From positions 666,942-730,941 of the forward strand of contig NZ_JACVON010000001.1 of NCBI RefSeq assembly GCF_018882385.1: a stretch of DNA of 64,000 bases, read 5' to 3'. The position numbers were made by a program, and so were the translations under genes. How positions within the stretch are numbered: the first letter of the stretch is position 1; every line of letters starts with the position of its first letter. Below, one piece after another: positions 8,272 to 18,736 of this stretch. Source of the DNA: Polynucleobacter sp. 30F-ANTBAC (GTDB taxonomy: Bacteria > Pseudomonadota > Gammaproteobacteria > Burkholderiales > Burkholderiaceae). Below the pieces are notes generated by a model. That model did no database searches and was not told the DNA's origin. It saw nothing but the letters and a program-made list of their open reading frames with translations.

Positions 8272-8980
8272 ATCGTCATCCATGAGTTCATCTAACAGGC
8301 TTGAGCTACAGCATATTGAAATAGTCAGAAACGATAGAAAGATTCTATCTGCCAATGTTTCCATTCCCTTACAAGGCATCACAGCAGTGATTGGCCCCAA
8401 TGGATCAGGCAAAACCACCTTATTAAAAATGATTCATGGACTTGTAGCGCCTGATTCTGGGAATTATTTACCAGGCTCTGTTGCTTTACGATCCGCCCTG
8501 GTTCTGCACCATACCCCCTTGATCAAGGCCAGCGTCAAGGCCAACCTCGAGTTGATCAAAGATACAGAGTCCGCTATTCGAATCAGTGACTCCGATATTG
8601 ACGAGGCATTAGCAAATGTTGGTTTATTGCATTTAGCCAAACAACCCGCACTAAAACTATCTGCTGGTGAGCGCCAGCGCTTGAGCCTTGCAAGAGCACA
8701 GCTTCAACATGCTAAGGTGATTCTTCTTGATGAACCTACCGCCAACTTGGACCCTGGATCCACAGACCAGGTCGAAGCCATCATTAAAAATCTAGTAGCG
8801 CAAGATTGCTCTATTATTTTCACGTCTCATCAACTGGCTCAAGTCGAACGCTTAGCCAATCAAGTCATGTTCATTTACGAGGGTGAATGCTGCGATATTT
8901 CAGACACTGTGGAATTTTTCAAAAACCCACCCTCTCAAAATGCCCAACGATTCATTCACCATGAATTAGGCTGGAAATGA
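8264..8980 (+). CDS. tupC: Tungstate ABC transporter ATP-binding protein
   Basis: This 238-residue ABC ATPase has a Walker A at 44-51 (GPNGSGKT), the signature LSAGE at 132-136 and a Walker B near 153-157 (ILLDEP), with a downstream switch His in SHQLAQVE. A GGAG 8 bases before the ATG inside tupB supports this start; a second ATG lies 18 bases further in. It energises TupAB at the inner membrane. The operon ends at the strong hairpin at 9021-9046. Confidence 0.9.
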   Translation: MDKSSSMSSSNRLELQHIEIVRNDRKILSANVSIPLQGITAVIGPNGSGKTTLLKMIHGLVAPDSGNYLPGSVALRSALVLHHTPLIKASVKANLELIKDTESAIRISDSDIDEALANVGLLHLAKQPALKLSAGERQRLSLARAQLQHAKVILLDEPTANLDPGSTDQVEAIIKNLVAQDCSIIFTSHQLAQVERLANQVMFIYEGECCDISDTVEFFKNPPSQNAQRFIHHELGWK

Positions 8981-9020
8981 TGGATCGTTGTTAAAGTCTG
9001 TAATGTGCCCTTCTGACAAT

Positions 9021-9046
9021 AAAAATGCCGCTGACGCGGCATTTTT
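9021..9046. terminator. Bidirectional terminator between tupC and the DUF3501 gene
   Basis: An 11-base perfect stem (AAAAATGCCGC / GCGGCATTTTT) with a TGAC tetraloop sits between two convergent genes. It has U runs on both strands and can end transcripts from either side. Confidence 0.9.
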
Positions 9047-9073
9047 ATTGGGTTTGTTTCTTGTATTGAGGAT

Positions 9074-9658
9074 TTATGACAAATCTTCCAACAAAGAAGC
9101 CAAAGTTTCTTCTGGCAAACACTCAATATGGAATGGGTATTCGGCATGATCGCAACCCACCTTCATTTGAGCACCAGCCTTGAGAGACTTCTTCATGTCT
9201 TCCGTTAACTGGAATCTCAAAAAGTGAACAGATGATGTTTTATCAGCTGTCGTGCGGTCTAAATCTTCGTTAGCAATTGCGTACACACGCGCCTGACCTT
9301 CAACTTCAATGAAAACGCGATGCTCAACGCCAATTAACTTGGCCAAGGCAATTTTGCGATCCGCTTCATTGATGTACTCAAGCTTCATTGTGACCTTGAA
9401 GTTATCGCCATCTGGCACTAAATCGTTATAAGTATCTAACTCGTCTTGAATACCTTCGTCTTCAAAAATTTTCTCAACACGCAACATCTCTTGAATCTGA
9501 TATTGCATCAAGTACTTATTTTCAAAAATCATATTAAGGTGCTCACCCAAGATCACTGTGCGCTTCTTACGCTCAGCAATAGCGCGCGCTCGCATTTCTG
9601 GACGTGCCTTGTAATAACCTTCAAGAGTTAGCAACTCTTCTCTTTTAATCTTGCGCAT
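9074..9658 (-). CDS. DUF3501 family protein
   Basis: A soluble protein of 194 residues, using the ATG that gives MRKIKREELLTLEGY; a GGAG 7 bases upstream supports this start over one seven codons earlier. The family has no known activity. It is repeatedly found next to a CCG-domain Fe-S protein and a rubrerythrin, which is the order here (rubrerythrin, Fe-S protein, DUF3501, all on the minus strand). A role in peroxide or iron-sulfur redox handling is inferred from that context only. A His/Cys pair near the C-terminus (GCDHAEYPFHIECL) could bind metal. Confidence 0.8.
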   Translation of the reverse strand: MRKIKREELLTLEGYYKARPEMRARAIAERKKRTVILGEHLNMIFENKYLMQYQIQEMLRVEKIFEDEGIQDELDTYNDLVPDGDNFKVTMKLEYINEADRKIALAKLIGVEHRVFIEVEGQARVYAIANEDLDRTTADKTSSVHFLRFQLTEDMKKSLKAGAQMKVGCDHAEYPFHIECLPEETLASLLEDLS

Positions 9659-9690
9659 CGTTATCTCCATGTGGACCAATCCTTAATTAA

Positions 9691-11028
9691 TTAAAGCCCG
9701 TAAGCCTTAGCTAAAAGTGTAATAGGGTGAGCCATTTGCGACTTCTTCAAGTCATTCTCTTCCATACCTTGTGAAATATGATGGCCCGCCAACTGACAAT
9801 CTGAGCTGATGAAATCAGGCTCAGTGCTAGCCATGTTTTTAAATACAGGCTTACCAATCTTCATTGCAGTTTTATGGAACTCTTTCTTAACACCCCAAGT
9901 TCCAGCATGACCAGAGCAACGCTCCACTACGTTTACTTCTGTGCCAGGAATCATTTGCAATGTTTCAGCCGTTTTCTTACCAACGTTTTGCACACGTAAG
10001 TGGCAAGGTACGTGATAGCTAACTTTACCTAGCTCTACCTTGAAGTCGGTTTTCAACAGGCCATCTTTGTTACGAGCCACGATGTACTCAAACGGATCCC
10101 ACATCGCATCTTTAACCAACTGGACATCAGCTTCTTCTGGGAACATGAGCGGTAACTCTTGCTTGAACATCAATGTGCAAGAAGGAATCGGCGTCACGAT
10201 CGCATAACCCTCTTTTGCTAATTTAGCTAATTGAGGAATATTGATATTTTTGTTCTTTTCAACAGACTCAAGATCACCCAACTCCAATTTAGGCATACCG
10301 CAACAAGCTTCTTTTTCAACAAGCTTGTAAGGGATTTCGTTATGAGCCAATAACTTCAAAAGATCTTGGCCAATACCTGGCTCGTTGTAATTGATAAAGC
10401 ATGTTGAGTAAACCGCAACCTTACCCGGTGTTTTTGCACCATCTTTAACTGGCCATGCAGCTGATTCTTTAGCCACTTGCTTAAAAGTTTCTGGCGCGTA
10501 GCTTGGGATCCAAGCATTCTTATCGACACCTAATGTTGACTCCATCACAGAACGCATGATCTTCGTGCTATTAACTGCATTCACAGCTTGAGTCACGATC
10601 GGAATACCTGCAAAGCTACCCATTTTGTCTGTTGAGGACAAGATGTTGTCACGGAAAGATGTTTCACCATTTTTGTGCTTTAACGCCTTAGCGCGCAACA
10701 TCAAATGAGGGAAATCCAAATTCCAAACGTGTGGGGGGGTGTAAGGACACTTTGTCATGTAGCAAAGATCGCATAGGTAACATTGATCAACGACTTTGTC
10801 GTAGTCTTTTTTATCAACACCGTGAACTTCACCATCTTCAGTTGCGTCGACCAAATCAAAAAGAGTCGGGAAAGAACCACATAAGCTCACGCAACGGCGG
10901 CAACCGTGGCAAATATCAAAAACACGCTCTAACTCTTTGTTAAGGGATTCTTCGTTATAGAAGTCAGGATTTTTCCAATCCAGTGCGTGACGTGTTGGGG
11001 CCTCTAGATTTCCTTCTCTTTGACTCAT
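9691..11028 (-). CDS. Heterodisulfide-reductase-related Fe-S protein (GlpC/HdrD-like)
   Basis: This 445-residue protein has two N-terminal 4Fe-4S motifs (C40-x2-C43-x2-C46-x3-C50, and C83-x2-C86-x2-C89-x4-C94). Two CCG-type domains follow, with CCGMPK near residue 240 and a second Cys region (RCSGHAGTWG) near 370. This layout is that of GlpC and the HdrD-type electron-transfer subunits, but no partner flavoprotein is adjacent. It is encoded between rubrerythrin and DUF3501, so it may pass electrons to rubrerythrin for peroxide reduction. That pathway is inference. Confidence 0.85.
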   Translation of the reverse strand: MSQREGNLEAPTRHALDWKNPDFYNEESLNKELERVFDICHGCRRCVSLCGSFPTLFDLVDATEDGEVHGVDKKDYDKVVDQCYLCDLCYMTKCPYTPPHVWNLDFPHLMLRAKALKHKNGETSFRDNILSSTDKMGSFAGIPIVTQAVNAVNSTKIMRSVMESTLGVDKNAWIPSYAPETFKQVAKESAAWPVKDGAKTPGKVAVYSTCFINYNEPGIGQDLLKLLAHNEIPYKLVEKEACCGMPKLELGDLESVEKNKNINIPQLAKLAKEGYAIVTPIPSCTLMFKQELPLMFPEEADVQLVKDAMWDPFEYIVARNKDGLLKTDFKVELGKVSYHVPCHLRVQNVGKKTAETLQMIPGTEVNVVERCSGHAGTWGVKKEFHKTAMKIGKPVFKNMASTEPDFISSDCQLAGHHISQGMEENDLKKSQMAHPITLLAKAYGL

Positions 11029-11055
11029 GGTACTTTTCCTATTATTTTGTAGTTA

Positions 11056-11069
11056 GAGTGGAACCACTC
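11056..11069. repeat. Palindrome GAGTGG-AA-CCACTC
   Basis: This perfect 6-base inverted repeat with a 2-base centre lies about 30 bases upstream of the Fe-S gene start, inside the rubrerythrin/Fe-S gap. The centre is too tight for a good RNA hairpin, so it may be a protein-binding site. Confidence 0.35.
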
Positions 11070-11092
11070 ATGAAAGACTCTTTATGAGATTC

Positions 11093-11116
11093 CCGAGGTT
11101 ATAGGAATAACCCCGG
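11093..11116 (-). other. Intercistronic hairpin between rubrerythrin and Fe-S genes
   Basis: CCGaGGTTAT pairs with ATAACCcCGG around a 4-base loop, with one mismatch. No U run follows on the minus strand, so it is a poor terminator. A structure like this after a highly expressed first gene could protect the rubrerythrin part of the mRNA or reduce read-through. Confidence 0.4.
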
Positions 11117-11153
11117 AAATCCTTAAAAAGCCTTGATGGCAATCAATAATTGA

Positions 11154-11585
11154 TTAACCAGCTGCTAATACGTCCAAAGCCTTCTGGTAACGGTTAGCGT
11201 GTGAACGCTCAGCCTTTGCCAAAGTCTCAAACCAGTCAGCAACTTCGTCGAAGCCTTCGTCACGTGCTGTCTTAGCCATACCTGGGTACATATCTGTGTA
11301 CTCATGTGTTTCGCCGTGAACAGCAGCCTCTAGAGCTTCTTTAGGTGTACGGCCTGGAAGACCTGTACCTGGCTCGCCTGCGCCGCCTTCGATCAAGAAC
11401 TCCATGTGACCGTGTGCGTGGCCAGTTTCGCCTTCAGCTGTTGAACGGAACAAAGCTGCTACGTCGTTTTCACCAGCGATATCGCACATGTTCGCGAAAT
11501 ACAAGTAACGGCGGTTAGCCATTGACTCACCAGCAAACGCTTCTTTCAAGCACTCTTCAGTTTTACTACCTTTTAATGTTGGCAT
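11154..11585 (-). CDS. rbr: Rubrerythrin-family protein (ferritin-like domain only)
   Basis: I use the ATG giving [10 protein letters not shown], which has AGGAG at good spacing; an upstream in-frame ATG lacks support. The 143-residue protein is a four-helix ferritin-like domain with the diiron ligands visible: E20, E53, H56, E92/E95, E126 and H129. The C-terminal rubredoxin domain of classical rubrerythrin is absent, since there is no CxxC pair. It should reduce peroxide with electrons from another protein, for which the downstream Fe-S protein is a candidate. The long upstream gap (11586-11783) holds AT-rich divergent promoter DNA with no site I can name. Confidence 0.88.
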   Translation of the reverse strand: MPTLKGSKTEECLKEAFAGESMANRRYLYFANMCDIAGENDVAALFRSTAEGETGHAHGHMEFLIEGGAGEPGTGLPGRTPKEALEAAVHGETHEYTDMYPGMAKTARDEGFDEVADWFETLAKAERSHANRYQKALDVLAAG

Positions 11586-11783
11586 TGTTTCACTCCTATC
11601 GATAGATTGAATTTCTAAGTCGGTTACGATTGCAATAGTGAATTCCATTAAGAAATACAAATTGCGATGTAACCTGACAGACGTAGTTTATGTCCTAAAC
11701 AACTCAATAGTTAAATTGTATTTATTAATTTTTGCGATAGTTTTTAACTAAAACACTAAAAACAACTTAAGTGAATGATTTAT

Positions 11784-12362
11784 ATGGATTTAAATTCTTT
11801 TTTTCTAGCAACAAGCATTGTTGCGCTTGCTGAAATTGGCGACAAAACTCAACTTTTGTCTTTGTTATTGGCTGCTAGGTACAAAAAGCATCACTGGGCC
11901 ATTATTGCCGGCATCTTTATTGCAACGGTATTCAATCATGCTATCGCAGCATGGTTAGGAAGTGCCTTAGCACAATGGATAAGTCCTGATGTGATGCGTT
12001 GGATCCTCGGAGGTGGGTTTATCGCTTTGGGTCTATGGTTGTTGGTGCCAGACAAACTGGATGACAATGAAAAAACACCTCAAGCTCACAGCGCTTGGAA
12101 AGTTTTCATAATCACGACCTCGCTCTTTTTTATTGCTGAAATGGGCGATAAAACACAAGTCGCAACAGTGGCACTAGGAGCGCGATACGATGACTTAGTC
12201 GCTGTCGTTCTTGGTACCACCGTCGGCATGATGTTAGCCAATGCACCGGCTGTCTGGCTAGGTCAGAAATTTACAAATGCTTTACCCATCAAGTGGGTTC
12301 ATGCGATTGCCGCTATTATTTTTATTGTGATTGGTTTAGTCACACTTTTCTTTTATCAGTAA
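11784..12362 (+). CDS. TMEM165/Gdt1 (UPF0016) family cation exporter
   Basis: An inner-membrane protein of 192 residues from this ATG, with another ATG 9 bases upstream and no clear ribosome site for either. Six spans are predicted. The hallmark E-x-G-D-K-T motif occurs twice, in EIGDKTQL near the N-terminus and EMGDKTQV near residue 120. Bacterial members such as MneA export manganese; eukaryotic ones move Ca or Mn. The role here is manganese or other divalent cation homeostasis by family. It is upstream of pepN with a 21-base gap. Confidence 0.87.
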   Translation: MDLNSFFLATSIVALAEIGDKTQLLSLLLAARYKKHHWAIIAGIFIATVFNHAIAAWLGSALAQWISPDVMRWILGGGFIALGLWLLVPDKLDDNEKTPQAHSAWKVFIITTSLFFIAEMGDKTQVATVALGARYDDLVAVVLGTTVGMMLANAPAVWLGQKFTNALPIKWVHAIAAIIFIVIGLVTLFFYQ

Positions 12363-12383
12363 CTTACAAAGTAGAAACCATTT

Positions 12384-14978
12384 ATGGCACGGACAGAAAA
12401 TTCAGTGACTTTTTTACGCAGCGATTACCAAGCATCTGCTTTCAAGATCAAAAAAGTTGAATTAGATATTGCGCTAAATCCAGCTAGAACGATTGTGGTC
12501 AATCGTATGCAAGTCAGTAAAAAGATGAAAGGGGATCAATCCCTTGTCCTCAATGGTCAGGAGCAAGAGTTAATCAGTGTCAGAATTAACAATGAACCCA
12601 TTAGAGAGTATGAACTAACTCCTGAAACCTTGACGCTTCATAACTTGCCAGATGATGAGTTTGAACTGAGCATTACCAGTGCTTGCGCCCCCAATCAGAA
12701 CACCTCGCTCATGGGGCTATATGTCTCCAATGGCAATTTCTTCACACAATGCGAAGCGGAAGGATTTAGAAAGATCACGTACTTTTTAGATCGCCCGGAT
12801 GTCATGGCCATTTATCAAGTAACACTTCGAGCATTAAAAGCAGATTTTCCGGTTCTACTATCAAACGGCAATTTAATTAAAGAGGAAGATTTAGGTAATG
12901 GCTGGCACGCAGCCATTTGGGAAGATCCCTTCCCAAAACCATCTTATTTATTTGCCCTTGTCGCTGGAAAATTGCAAGCTATTGAAAAAACAATCGAGAG
13001 CCAATCAGGTCAAGAAAAATTATTACAAGTGTGGGTTGAATCAAAAGATATTGAAAAAACTGAGCACGCTATGGAATCGCTCATTTCGTCTATTCGATGG
13101 GATGAAAAAAGGTTTGGTCTTGAATTAGATCTAGATCGCTTCATGATTGTGGCGGTAGGAGATTTCAATATGGGGGCTATGGAAAATAAAGGTTTAAATA
13201 TCTTTAATACCAAATTTGTTTTAGCAAACCCAGAAACGGCTACCGATGTTGACTATGCCAACATTGAGAGTGTTGTGGCTCACGAGTATTTTCATAACTG
13301 GACAGGTAACCGCGTCACCTGTCGAGACTGGTTCCAACTATCTCTCAAAGAAGGGTTAACGGTCTTTAGAGATCAAGAATTTTCTGCCGACCAAATGGGT
13401 GGCGAGTCTGGCAAAGCTGTTAAGCGCATTGAGGATGTTCGTCTTCTTAGGCAAGTTCAGTTTCCAGAGGATGCTGGCCCAATGGCCCACCCTATCCGAC
13501 CGGATAGTTACCAAGAAATTAATAATTTTTATACGGTGACTGTTTACGAAAAAGGGGCTGAAATTATTCGTATGCAGCAAACACTTCTCGGCCAAGATGG
13601 TTTCCGAAAGGGTATGGACCTTTACTTTAAGAGGCATGATGGCCAAGCAGTCACTTGCGATGATTTTGTTGCCGCGATGGCGGATGCCAACCATAAAGAT
13701 TTAGAACAATTCAAGAATTGGTATAGCCAAGCCGGAACTCCGCGAGTGGCAGTTAAAGAATCTTTTAGTGGAGACACTTATCAAGTGCAATTTACTCAAT
13801 CCTGCGCCTCCACACCTGGGCAGGATAAAAAATTACCCTTCCACATTCCACTGCTTTATAAGTTAATTGGCGCAGATCAACGCGAACCAGAAAAATTACT
13901 TGAGTTACGTGAACAAACGCAAACATTAACCATTTCCGGTCTCAGAAAAAAACCAACCCTATCTATCAATCGAAACTTCTCAGCACCCATCATCCTAGAT
14001 TTCGAACAAAGTGAAGAAGAGTTACTGACTTTGTTAAGGGAAGATGACGACGCCTTTAATCGCTGGGAATCTGCTCAAAAACTTTTCATCAAAGCTATAT
14101 TAAATGGTCGAGATCTTGATGCTGAATTAATTGAAGCGCTCCATCATATCTTAATTGATGAAACGCTAGATCCTGCATTTAAAGACTTGGTATTTACTTT
14201 GCCAGCAGAGAGTTACCTGTACGAGCAAGTCGATGTAATTGACCCGCAAACAATTCATCAAGCTCGCCGCAGAGTAAAAACTCAATTAGCCCATGCTCTT
14301 CAGCAAGACTGGCTAAAGGCATACCAATTCAATCAAACCACAGGTGCTTACAAAGCTGATTCCAAGAGCTCTGGCAAACGGTCATTAAAGAATTTAGCTT
14401 TAACAATGCTACTCGATGGTCAGCACGAAAAAGCACAGCAACTTGCCCTAGAACAATATCAATCAGCTAACAACATGACTGATCGGTATGGCGCGCTTGC
14501 GGCGATGGTTCAAAATGCATCCCCCGACGCAAAAGAGTGTTTAGCTCATTTCCATCAACACTTTGAAAATGATGCTTTAGTGATTGATAAGTGGTTTGGC
14601 TTGCAAGCATCGCGACAACCCGAATTAAATCGACCATCTAGCGTTCTTCAAGATGTCATTCATTTACGACACCACGCTGACTTCCATATCAAGAACCCGA
14701 ATCGAGCTAGAAGCCTCATCCATGCATTTTGCATGAACAATCCGGGAGCATTCCATCAAGCCAGCGCTGAAACCTATCAATTTTGGGCCAATCATGTGGT
14801 TGAGCTGAATGAAATTAACCCTCAAGTGGCTGCTAGATTAGCCAGAGCGCTGGACCGTTGGAAACAATTTGCACCAAGTTATCAAATTCATATGAAATCA
14901 GCACTAAAATTCGTATCTGAACATAAGAATTTATCCTCAGATGTTGCTGAGGTTATTCATAAAGCACTTAATAGTTAA
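12384..14978 (+). CDS. pepN: Aminopeptidase N
   Basis: An M1-family zinc aminopeptidase of 864 residues, the length of E. coli PepN (870). The exopeptidase motif GAMEN is at 264-268, and the zinc site is H300-E301-x2-H304 with E323. It removes N-terminal residues from cytoplasmic peptides. It is followed by fbp with a 13-base gap, so co-transcription is likely. Confidence 0.97.
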   Translation: MARTENSVTFLRSDYQASAFKIKKVELDIALNPARTIVVNRMQVSKKMKGDQSLVLNGQEQELISVRINNEPIREYELTPETLTLHNLPDDEFELSITSACAPNQNTSLMGLYVSNGNFFTQCEAEGFRKITYFLDRPDVMAIYQVTLRALKADFPVLLSNGNLIKEEDLGNGWHAAIWEDPFPKPSYLFALVAGKLQAIEKTIESQSGQEKLLQVWVESKDIEKTEHAMESLISSIRWDEKRFGLELDLDRFMIVAVGDFNMGAMENKGLNIFNTKFVLANPETATDVDYANIESVVAHEYFHNWTGNRVTCRDWFQLSLKEGLTVFRDQEFSADQMGGESGKAVKRIEDVRLLRQVQFPEDAGPMAHPIRPDSYQEINNFYTVTVYEKGAEIIRMQQTLLGQDGFRKGMDLYFKRHDGQAVTCDDFVAAMADANHKDLEQFKNWYSQAGTPRVAVKESFSGDTYQVQFTQSCASTPGQDKKLPFHIPLLYKLIGADQREPEKLLELREQTQTLTISGLRKKPTLSINRNFSAPIILDFEQSEEELLTLLREDDDAFNRWESAQKLFIKAILNGRDLDAELIEALHHILIDETLDPAFKDLVFTLPAESYLYEQVDVIDPQTIHQARRRVKTQLAHALQQDWLKAYQFNQTTGAYKADSKSSGKRSLKNLALTMLLDGQHEKAQQLALEQYQSANNMTDRYGALAAMVQNASPDAKECLAHFHQHFENDALVIDKWFGLQASRQPELNRPSSVLQDVIHLRHHADFHIKNPNRARSLIHAFCMNNPGAFHQASAETYQFWANHVVELNEINPQVAARLARALDRWKQFAPSYQIHMKSALKFVSEHKNLSSDVAEVIHKALNS

Positions 14979-14991
14979 AAGAAAGTCATTT

Positions 14992-15978
14992 ATGTCACAA
15001 GGCACTACTTTCACAAAATACATCTCAGACTGCGCCAAAAGCAACCCTGAAGTCCCAGCATCGCTATTAATTTCTGTGGCCAATGCGTGCAAATTGATTG
15101 CTAAGCAAGTCGAACAAGGTGCATTAGCTGGCATCATTGGTTCAGCAGGTAGCGGTAATGTTCAAGGTGAAACTCAACAAAAGTTAGATATCATTTCAAA
15201 TGACATTCTTTTAGAAGCCTGCGGCAAAGATATGACGCTTGCGGCTATGGCATCAGAAGAGATGGAAACAATTTTTCCCGCTAATGATGCAGGTCAATTT
15301 TTACTTCTATTTGATCCACTGGATGGCTCCTCAAATATCGATGTCAACGTTTCGATTGGTACTATTTTCTCGATCCTTAAAAAACAACATCAAGGCCCTG
15401 CCTCTGAAAAAGATTTCCTACAATCAGGCAATGCTCAAGTAGCTGCGGGATATGTGGTTTATGGCCCTCAGACAACATTGGTTTACACCACTGGTCAAGG
15501 CGTACAGATGTTCACGCTAGACCACGAAACAGGTGAATTCCTTTTAATTAAAGAAAATATCCAAATTTCAGCCGACACCAAAGAGTTTGCGATCAATATG
15601 TCGAACATGCGCCACTGGGATGAACCGGTAAAACGTTATGTGGATGAGTGCTTAGCTGGTGTTGAAGGCACACGTCAAAAAGACTTTAATATGCGTTGGA
15701 TTGCTTCCATGGTTGCCGATGTGCACCGCATCCTTTGTCGTGGGGGTGTATTCATGTACCCATGGGATAAACGTGACCCGAAGAAGCCAGGCAAGCTACG
15801 ATTGATGTACGAAGCCAATCCTATGAGTTTTTTAATTGAACAAGCGGGTGGTGCATCGGTCAATGGTAAAGAGCGCATCATGTCTTTGCCATCAGAGCAA
15901 CTGCACCAGAGAGTTTCTGTTGTTCTCGGCTCTAAAAATGAAGTTGATCTCATTCAAAAATATCATTTAGGCAAATAA
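14992..15978 (+). CDS. fbp: Class I fructose-1,6-bisphosphatase
   Basis: A 328-residue enzyme from the ATG giving [10 protein letters not shown], which lies 13 bases after pepN. An upstream in-frame ATG would overlap pepN and lengthen the protein beyond the family size. The metal and phosphate site [12 protein letters not shown] and the C-terminal substrate block ([18 protein letters not shown]) are both clear. It converts fructose-1,6-bisphosphate to fructose-6-phosphate in gluconeogenesis. Confidence 0.97.
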   Translation: MSQGTTFTKYISDCAKSNPEVPASLLISVANACKLIAKQVEQGALAGIIGSAGSGNVQGETQQKLDIISNDILLEACGKDMTLAAMASEEMETIFPANDAGQFLLLFDPLDGSSNIDVNVSIGTIFSILKKQHQGPASEKDFLQSGNAQVAAGYVVYGPQTTLVYTTGQGVQMFTLDHETGEFLLIKENIQISADTKEFAINMSNMRHWDEPVKRYVDECLAGVEGTRQKDFNMRWIASMVADVHRILCRGGVFMYPWDKRDPKKPGKLRLMYEANPMSFLIEQAGGASVNGKERIMSLPSEQLHQRVSVVLGSKNEVDLIQKYHLGK

Positions 15979-16022
15979 CCCAGCAAGTTAATTGGCATAG
16001 CTCATTATTTCAGTTTTAAACA

Positions 16023-16056
16023 AAATGCCCACTCCTTCGAGTGGGCATTTCCTTTT
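16023..16056. terminator. Terminator between convergent fbp and ald
   Basis: A 12-base perfect stem (AAATGCCCACTC / GAGTGGGCATTT) with a CTTC loop is followed by CCTTTTTT on the plus strand. On the minus strand the stem ends in A/T-rich sequence, so it may act in both directions. Confidence 0.9.
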
Positions 16057-16082
16057 TTAGAAAGTGAATCTATTGCAATCAA

Positions 16083-17198
16083 TTAATGGATCAATGTTTT
16101 AGGGTCAACATACTCCAAGCCCTGAGCAATAGCTACAGCCTGACAACAAACATGACCTTGGTAAACATTAAGCCCGTTCATTAAATGCTGATTTCTGGCA
16201 AGCGCCAGTTCAGTACCGTGATTAGCCAGATCCATGACAAATGGAGCCGTAGCATTAGTTAATGCAATGGTTGAGGTTCTTGCAACAGCACCAGGCATAT
16301 TGGCTACACAATAGTGAATCACATCATCTACCAAGTATGTTGGATCTTGATGTGAAGTTGGGCGAGAAGTCTCGAAACAACCACCTTGATCAATCGCCAC
16401 ATCCACCAAAACAGAGCCTGGATGTATTTTTGACACCAAACTCTTGCTAACTAATTTTGGAGCAGAAGCTCCCGGAATCAGAACACTGCCAATGACTACG
16501 TCTGCATTGATAACGGCACGTTCAATATTTGACGTGCTAGAGTAAAGCGTATGGATACGATTCCCATAAAGAGCATCTAACTCCCTTAAGCGATCAATGT
16601 TTTTATCAATAATGGTCACTTCAGCACCCAAACCAACAGCCATCTGAAGAGCCGATGAACCCACAACACCAGCACCTAAAATAACCACTTGGGCAGGATA
16701 GACTCCCGGAACACCACCCAACAGTAACCCTCTACCACCTTGCGATTTTTCCAAATGATTCGCGGCTGCTTGCATAGACATTCTTCCAGCCACTTCACTC
16801 ATAGGCGCCAATAAAGGCAAGCGCCCATTTGAGCTAGTCACAGTCTCATAGGCAATACAAGTCGCCTGAGAATTGATAAGCGCTTGTGTTTGCGCAGGAT
16901 CTGGCGCCAAGTGCAAATAGGTGAATAAAGTTTGACCTGGCTTTAGCATCTGACACTCTTCTGGCTGCGGCTCTTTCACCTTCACAACCAAATTAGAACG
17001 CTCGAAGATATGCTTAGCATGGTCCACAATCTCAGCACCAACCATCACATAGTGCTCATCTAAAAAGCCAATACCTTGACCAGCATTTTTTTCAATTAAT
17101 ACCTGATGACCAAAACGACTTAACTCAAACACTTGATCAGGCGTTAAGCCAACTCGGTACTCATGGTTTTTAATCTCTTTAGGTACACCAACAATCAT
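16083..17198 (-). CDS. ald: Alanine dehydrogenase
   Basis: This 371-residue NAD-dependent enzyme interconverts L-alanine and pyruvate plus ammonia. The N-terminal block GVPKEIKNHEYRVGLTP, the KVKEPQPEE lysine region and the Rossmann motif near 175 (VVILGAGVVGSSALQMA) are typical. Its first 4 bases overlap the stop of the upstream permease gene (ATGA), so the two are translationally coupled and the permease may bring in alanine. That makes a catabolic carbon and nitrogen role likely. Confidence 0.96.
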   Translation of the reverse strand: MIVGVPKEIKNHEYRVGLTPDQVFELSRFGHQVLIEKNAGQGIGFLDEHYVMVGAEIVDHAKHIFERSNLVVKVKEPQPEECQMLKPGQTLFTYLHLAPDPAQTQALINSQATCIAYETVTSSNGRLPLLAPMSEVAGRMSMQAAANHLEKSQGGRGLLLGGVPGVYPAQVVILGAGVVGSSALQMAVGLGAEVTIIDKNIDRLRELDALYGNRIHTLYSSTSNIERAVINADVVIGSVLIPGASAPKLVSKSLVSKIHPGSVLVDVAIDQGGCFETSRPTSHQDPTYLVDDVIHYCVANMPGAVARTSTIALTNATAPFVMDLANHGTELALARNQHLMNGLNVYQGHVCCQAVAIAQGLEYVDPKTLIH

Positions 17199-18568
17199 GA
17201 TTTACTCCTCTCTCTTTTATGTAAGCCAAAAATAAAATACAACACGGTTAATCCAATCAAAATCGGTGGGCCGACATAAAAAGCCATTCGAGTTGCCTCT
17301 GAGTAAGCCATTAAACCGATCACAAAAAATACAAACAAGATGGCAAACCATGATCCATACGGCCAAAAAATAGCCTTGTAAGGCAATGCCTTAACGCCCT
17401 CTTGAGAAAGACTCTGCCTAAAACGTATTTGGGTATAAAGAATCGCGATCCACACCAATAACCCAATCAATGTGACGGCTGCAGTAATCCATTGGAAAGC
17501 TTTTTCAGGAACGAAATAATTAATAGCAACGCCCACCGTTGGAACCAAAATAGTTAAAGCAATAGCTTTGACTGGCACGCCATTAGAGGAAACCTCTGAA
17601 AGATACTTGGGTGCATTACCACCTCTAGATAAGCCTAAGAGGAGACGCCCACCACTAAATATGCCTGCATTACAGGATGACAATGCGGCGGTGATCACGA
17701 CAAAATTAATAACGCCTGCTGCTTCGCGAAGACCCAAACTCTCAAACATAGCAACAAAGGGGCTGCCATTTTGACCAACCTGGTGCCAAGGGAATATTGC
17801 CAATATGACAAAAAGTGCTCCCACATAAAAAATCAAAATGCGCCAGGACAATGAGTTGATCGCCATCGGAATCGTGCGACTAGGATCCTTGGCTTCACCT
17901 GCAGATAAGCCAATCATCTCAATACCGACATAGGCAAATAAAACCATCTGAAGTGAAAGTAAAAAACCTTCAACTCCATTAGGGAAGAATCCCCCATGCT
18001 GCCATAGATTTGCTACACCAATAGGCTCACCACCATTACCAAGACCAAGGAAAATCATGGAGCAACCAATAGCAATCATTGAAACAATAGCCACAACCTT
18101 AATCAATGAAAACCAGAACTCAAATTCACCAAATACTTTGACTGCCACAAAATTTATGCCGCCCATTGCCAGTATCGATGCCAAAGCCCATATCCACTGC
18201 GGTACATCAGGAAACCAAAGCGTCATGTAAACACCTACCGCCGTGATTTCAGCGAGACCCACCACAATCCAGTAAGTCCAGTATCCCCATCCAACCAAGT
18301 AACCCGCTAAAGGACCAATGTAGCGAGTCGCATAATGAGAAAAGGATCCCGAGACGGGCTCATGAACAGCCATCTCACCCAAAGCCCTTAAAACAATAAA
18401 GGCCACTAAGCCCGCTAAGATGTACCCCAACATAATCGATGGGCCCGCAAGCTGGATAGCAGTTGCTGATCCCAGAAATAAACCCACACCAATGGTTGAG
18501 CCCAAGGCCATTAATCGTATATGCCTTGGCTGCAAACTTCTCTTTAATCCATGGTTGTCATGAACCAT
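17195..18568 (-). CDS. Amino acid permease (APC family), likely alanine-type substrate
   Basis: This 457-residue protein starts at the ATG giving MVHDNHGLKR; GGAGGT at ideal spacing supports it over a start seven codons upstream. It has about 12 hydrophobic spans and the AAT-family N-terminal motif (RHIRLMALGSTIGVGLFLG). It resembles the ProY/CycA/AnsP group of proton-coupled amino acid importers. Coupling to ald suggests alanine, possibly with glycine or D-alanine. The substrate is inference. Candidate control sites lie upstream at 18683-18696 and 18737-18788. Confidence 0.88.
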   Translation of the reverse strand: MVHDNHGLKRSLQPRHIRLMALGSTIGVGLFLGSATAIQLAGPSIMLGYILAGLVAFIVLRALGEMAVHEPVSGSFSHYATRYIGPLAGYLVGWGYWTYWIVVGLAEITAVGVYMTLWFPDVPQWIWALASILAMGGINFVAVKVFGEFEFWFSLIKVVAIVSMIAIGCSMIFLGLGNGGEPIGVANLWQHGGFFPNGVEGFLLSLQMVLFAYVGIEMIGLSAGEAKDPSRTIPMAINSLSWRILIFYVGALFVILAIFPWHQVGQNGSPFVAMFESLGLREAAGVINFVVITAALSSCNAGIFSGGRLLLGLSRGGNAPKYLSEVSSNGVPVKAIALTILVPTVGVAINYFVPEKAFQWITAAVTLIGLLVWIAILYTQIRFRQSLSQEGVKALPYKAIFWPYGSWFAILFVFFVIGLMAYSEATRMAFYVGPPILIGLTVLYFIFGLHKRERSKS

Positions 18569-18682
18569 TTTTACCTCCATTTTTATCAATCGAAAAATCG
18601 AATGACGAGAATAGGAGTCAACACAAAAGTTGTATATGGCTAGAATTTATTGAATGTATTTAAATCACCATATATGACAATG

Positions 18683-18696
18683 CTCAATCCATTGAG
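18683..18696. repeat. Palindrome CTCAAT-CC-ATTGAG
   Basis: This perfect 6-base inverted repeat lies about 115 bases upstream of the permease start, between it and the TTCCTACA repeats. It is a possible operator for the permease-ald operon; no regulator is encoded beside it. Confidence 0.35.
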
Positions 18697-18736
18697 ATCA
18701 AACAAAATGGGGCTTTATAAGGGGGTGGGTGATTTC

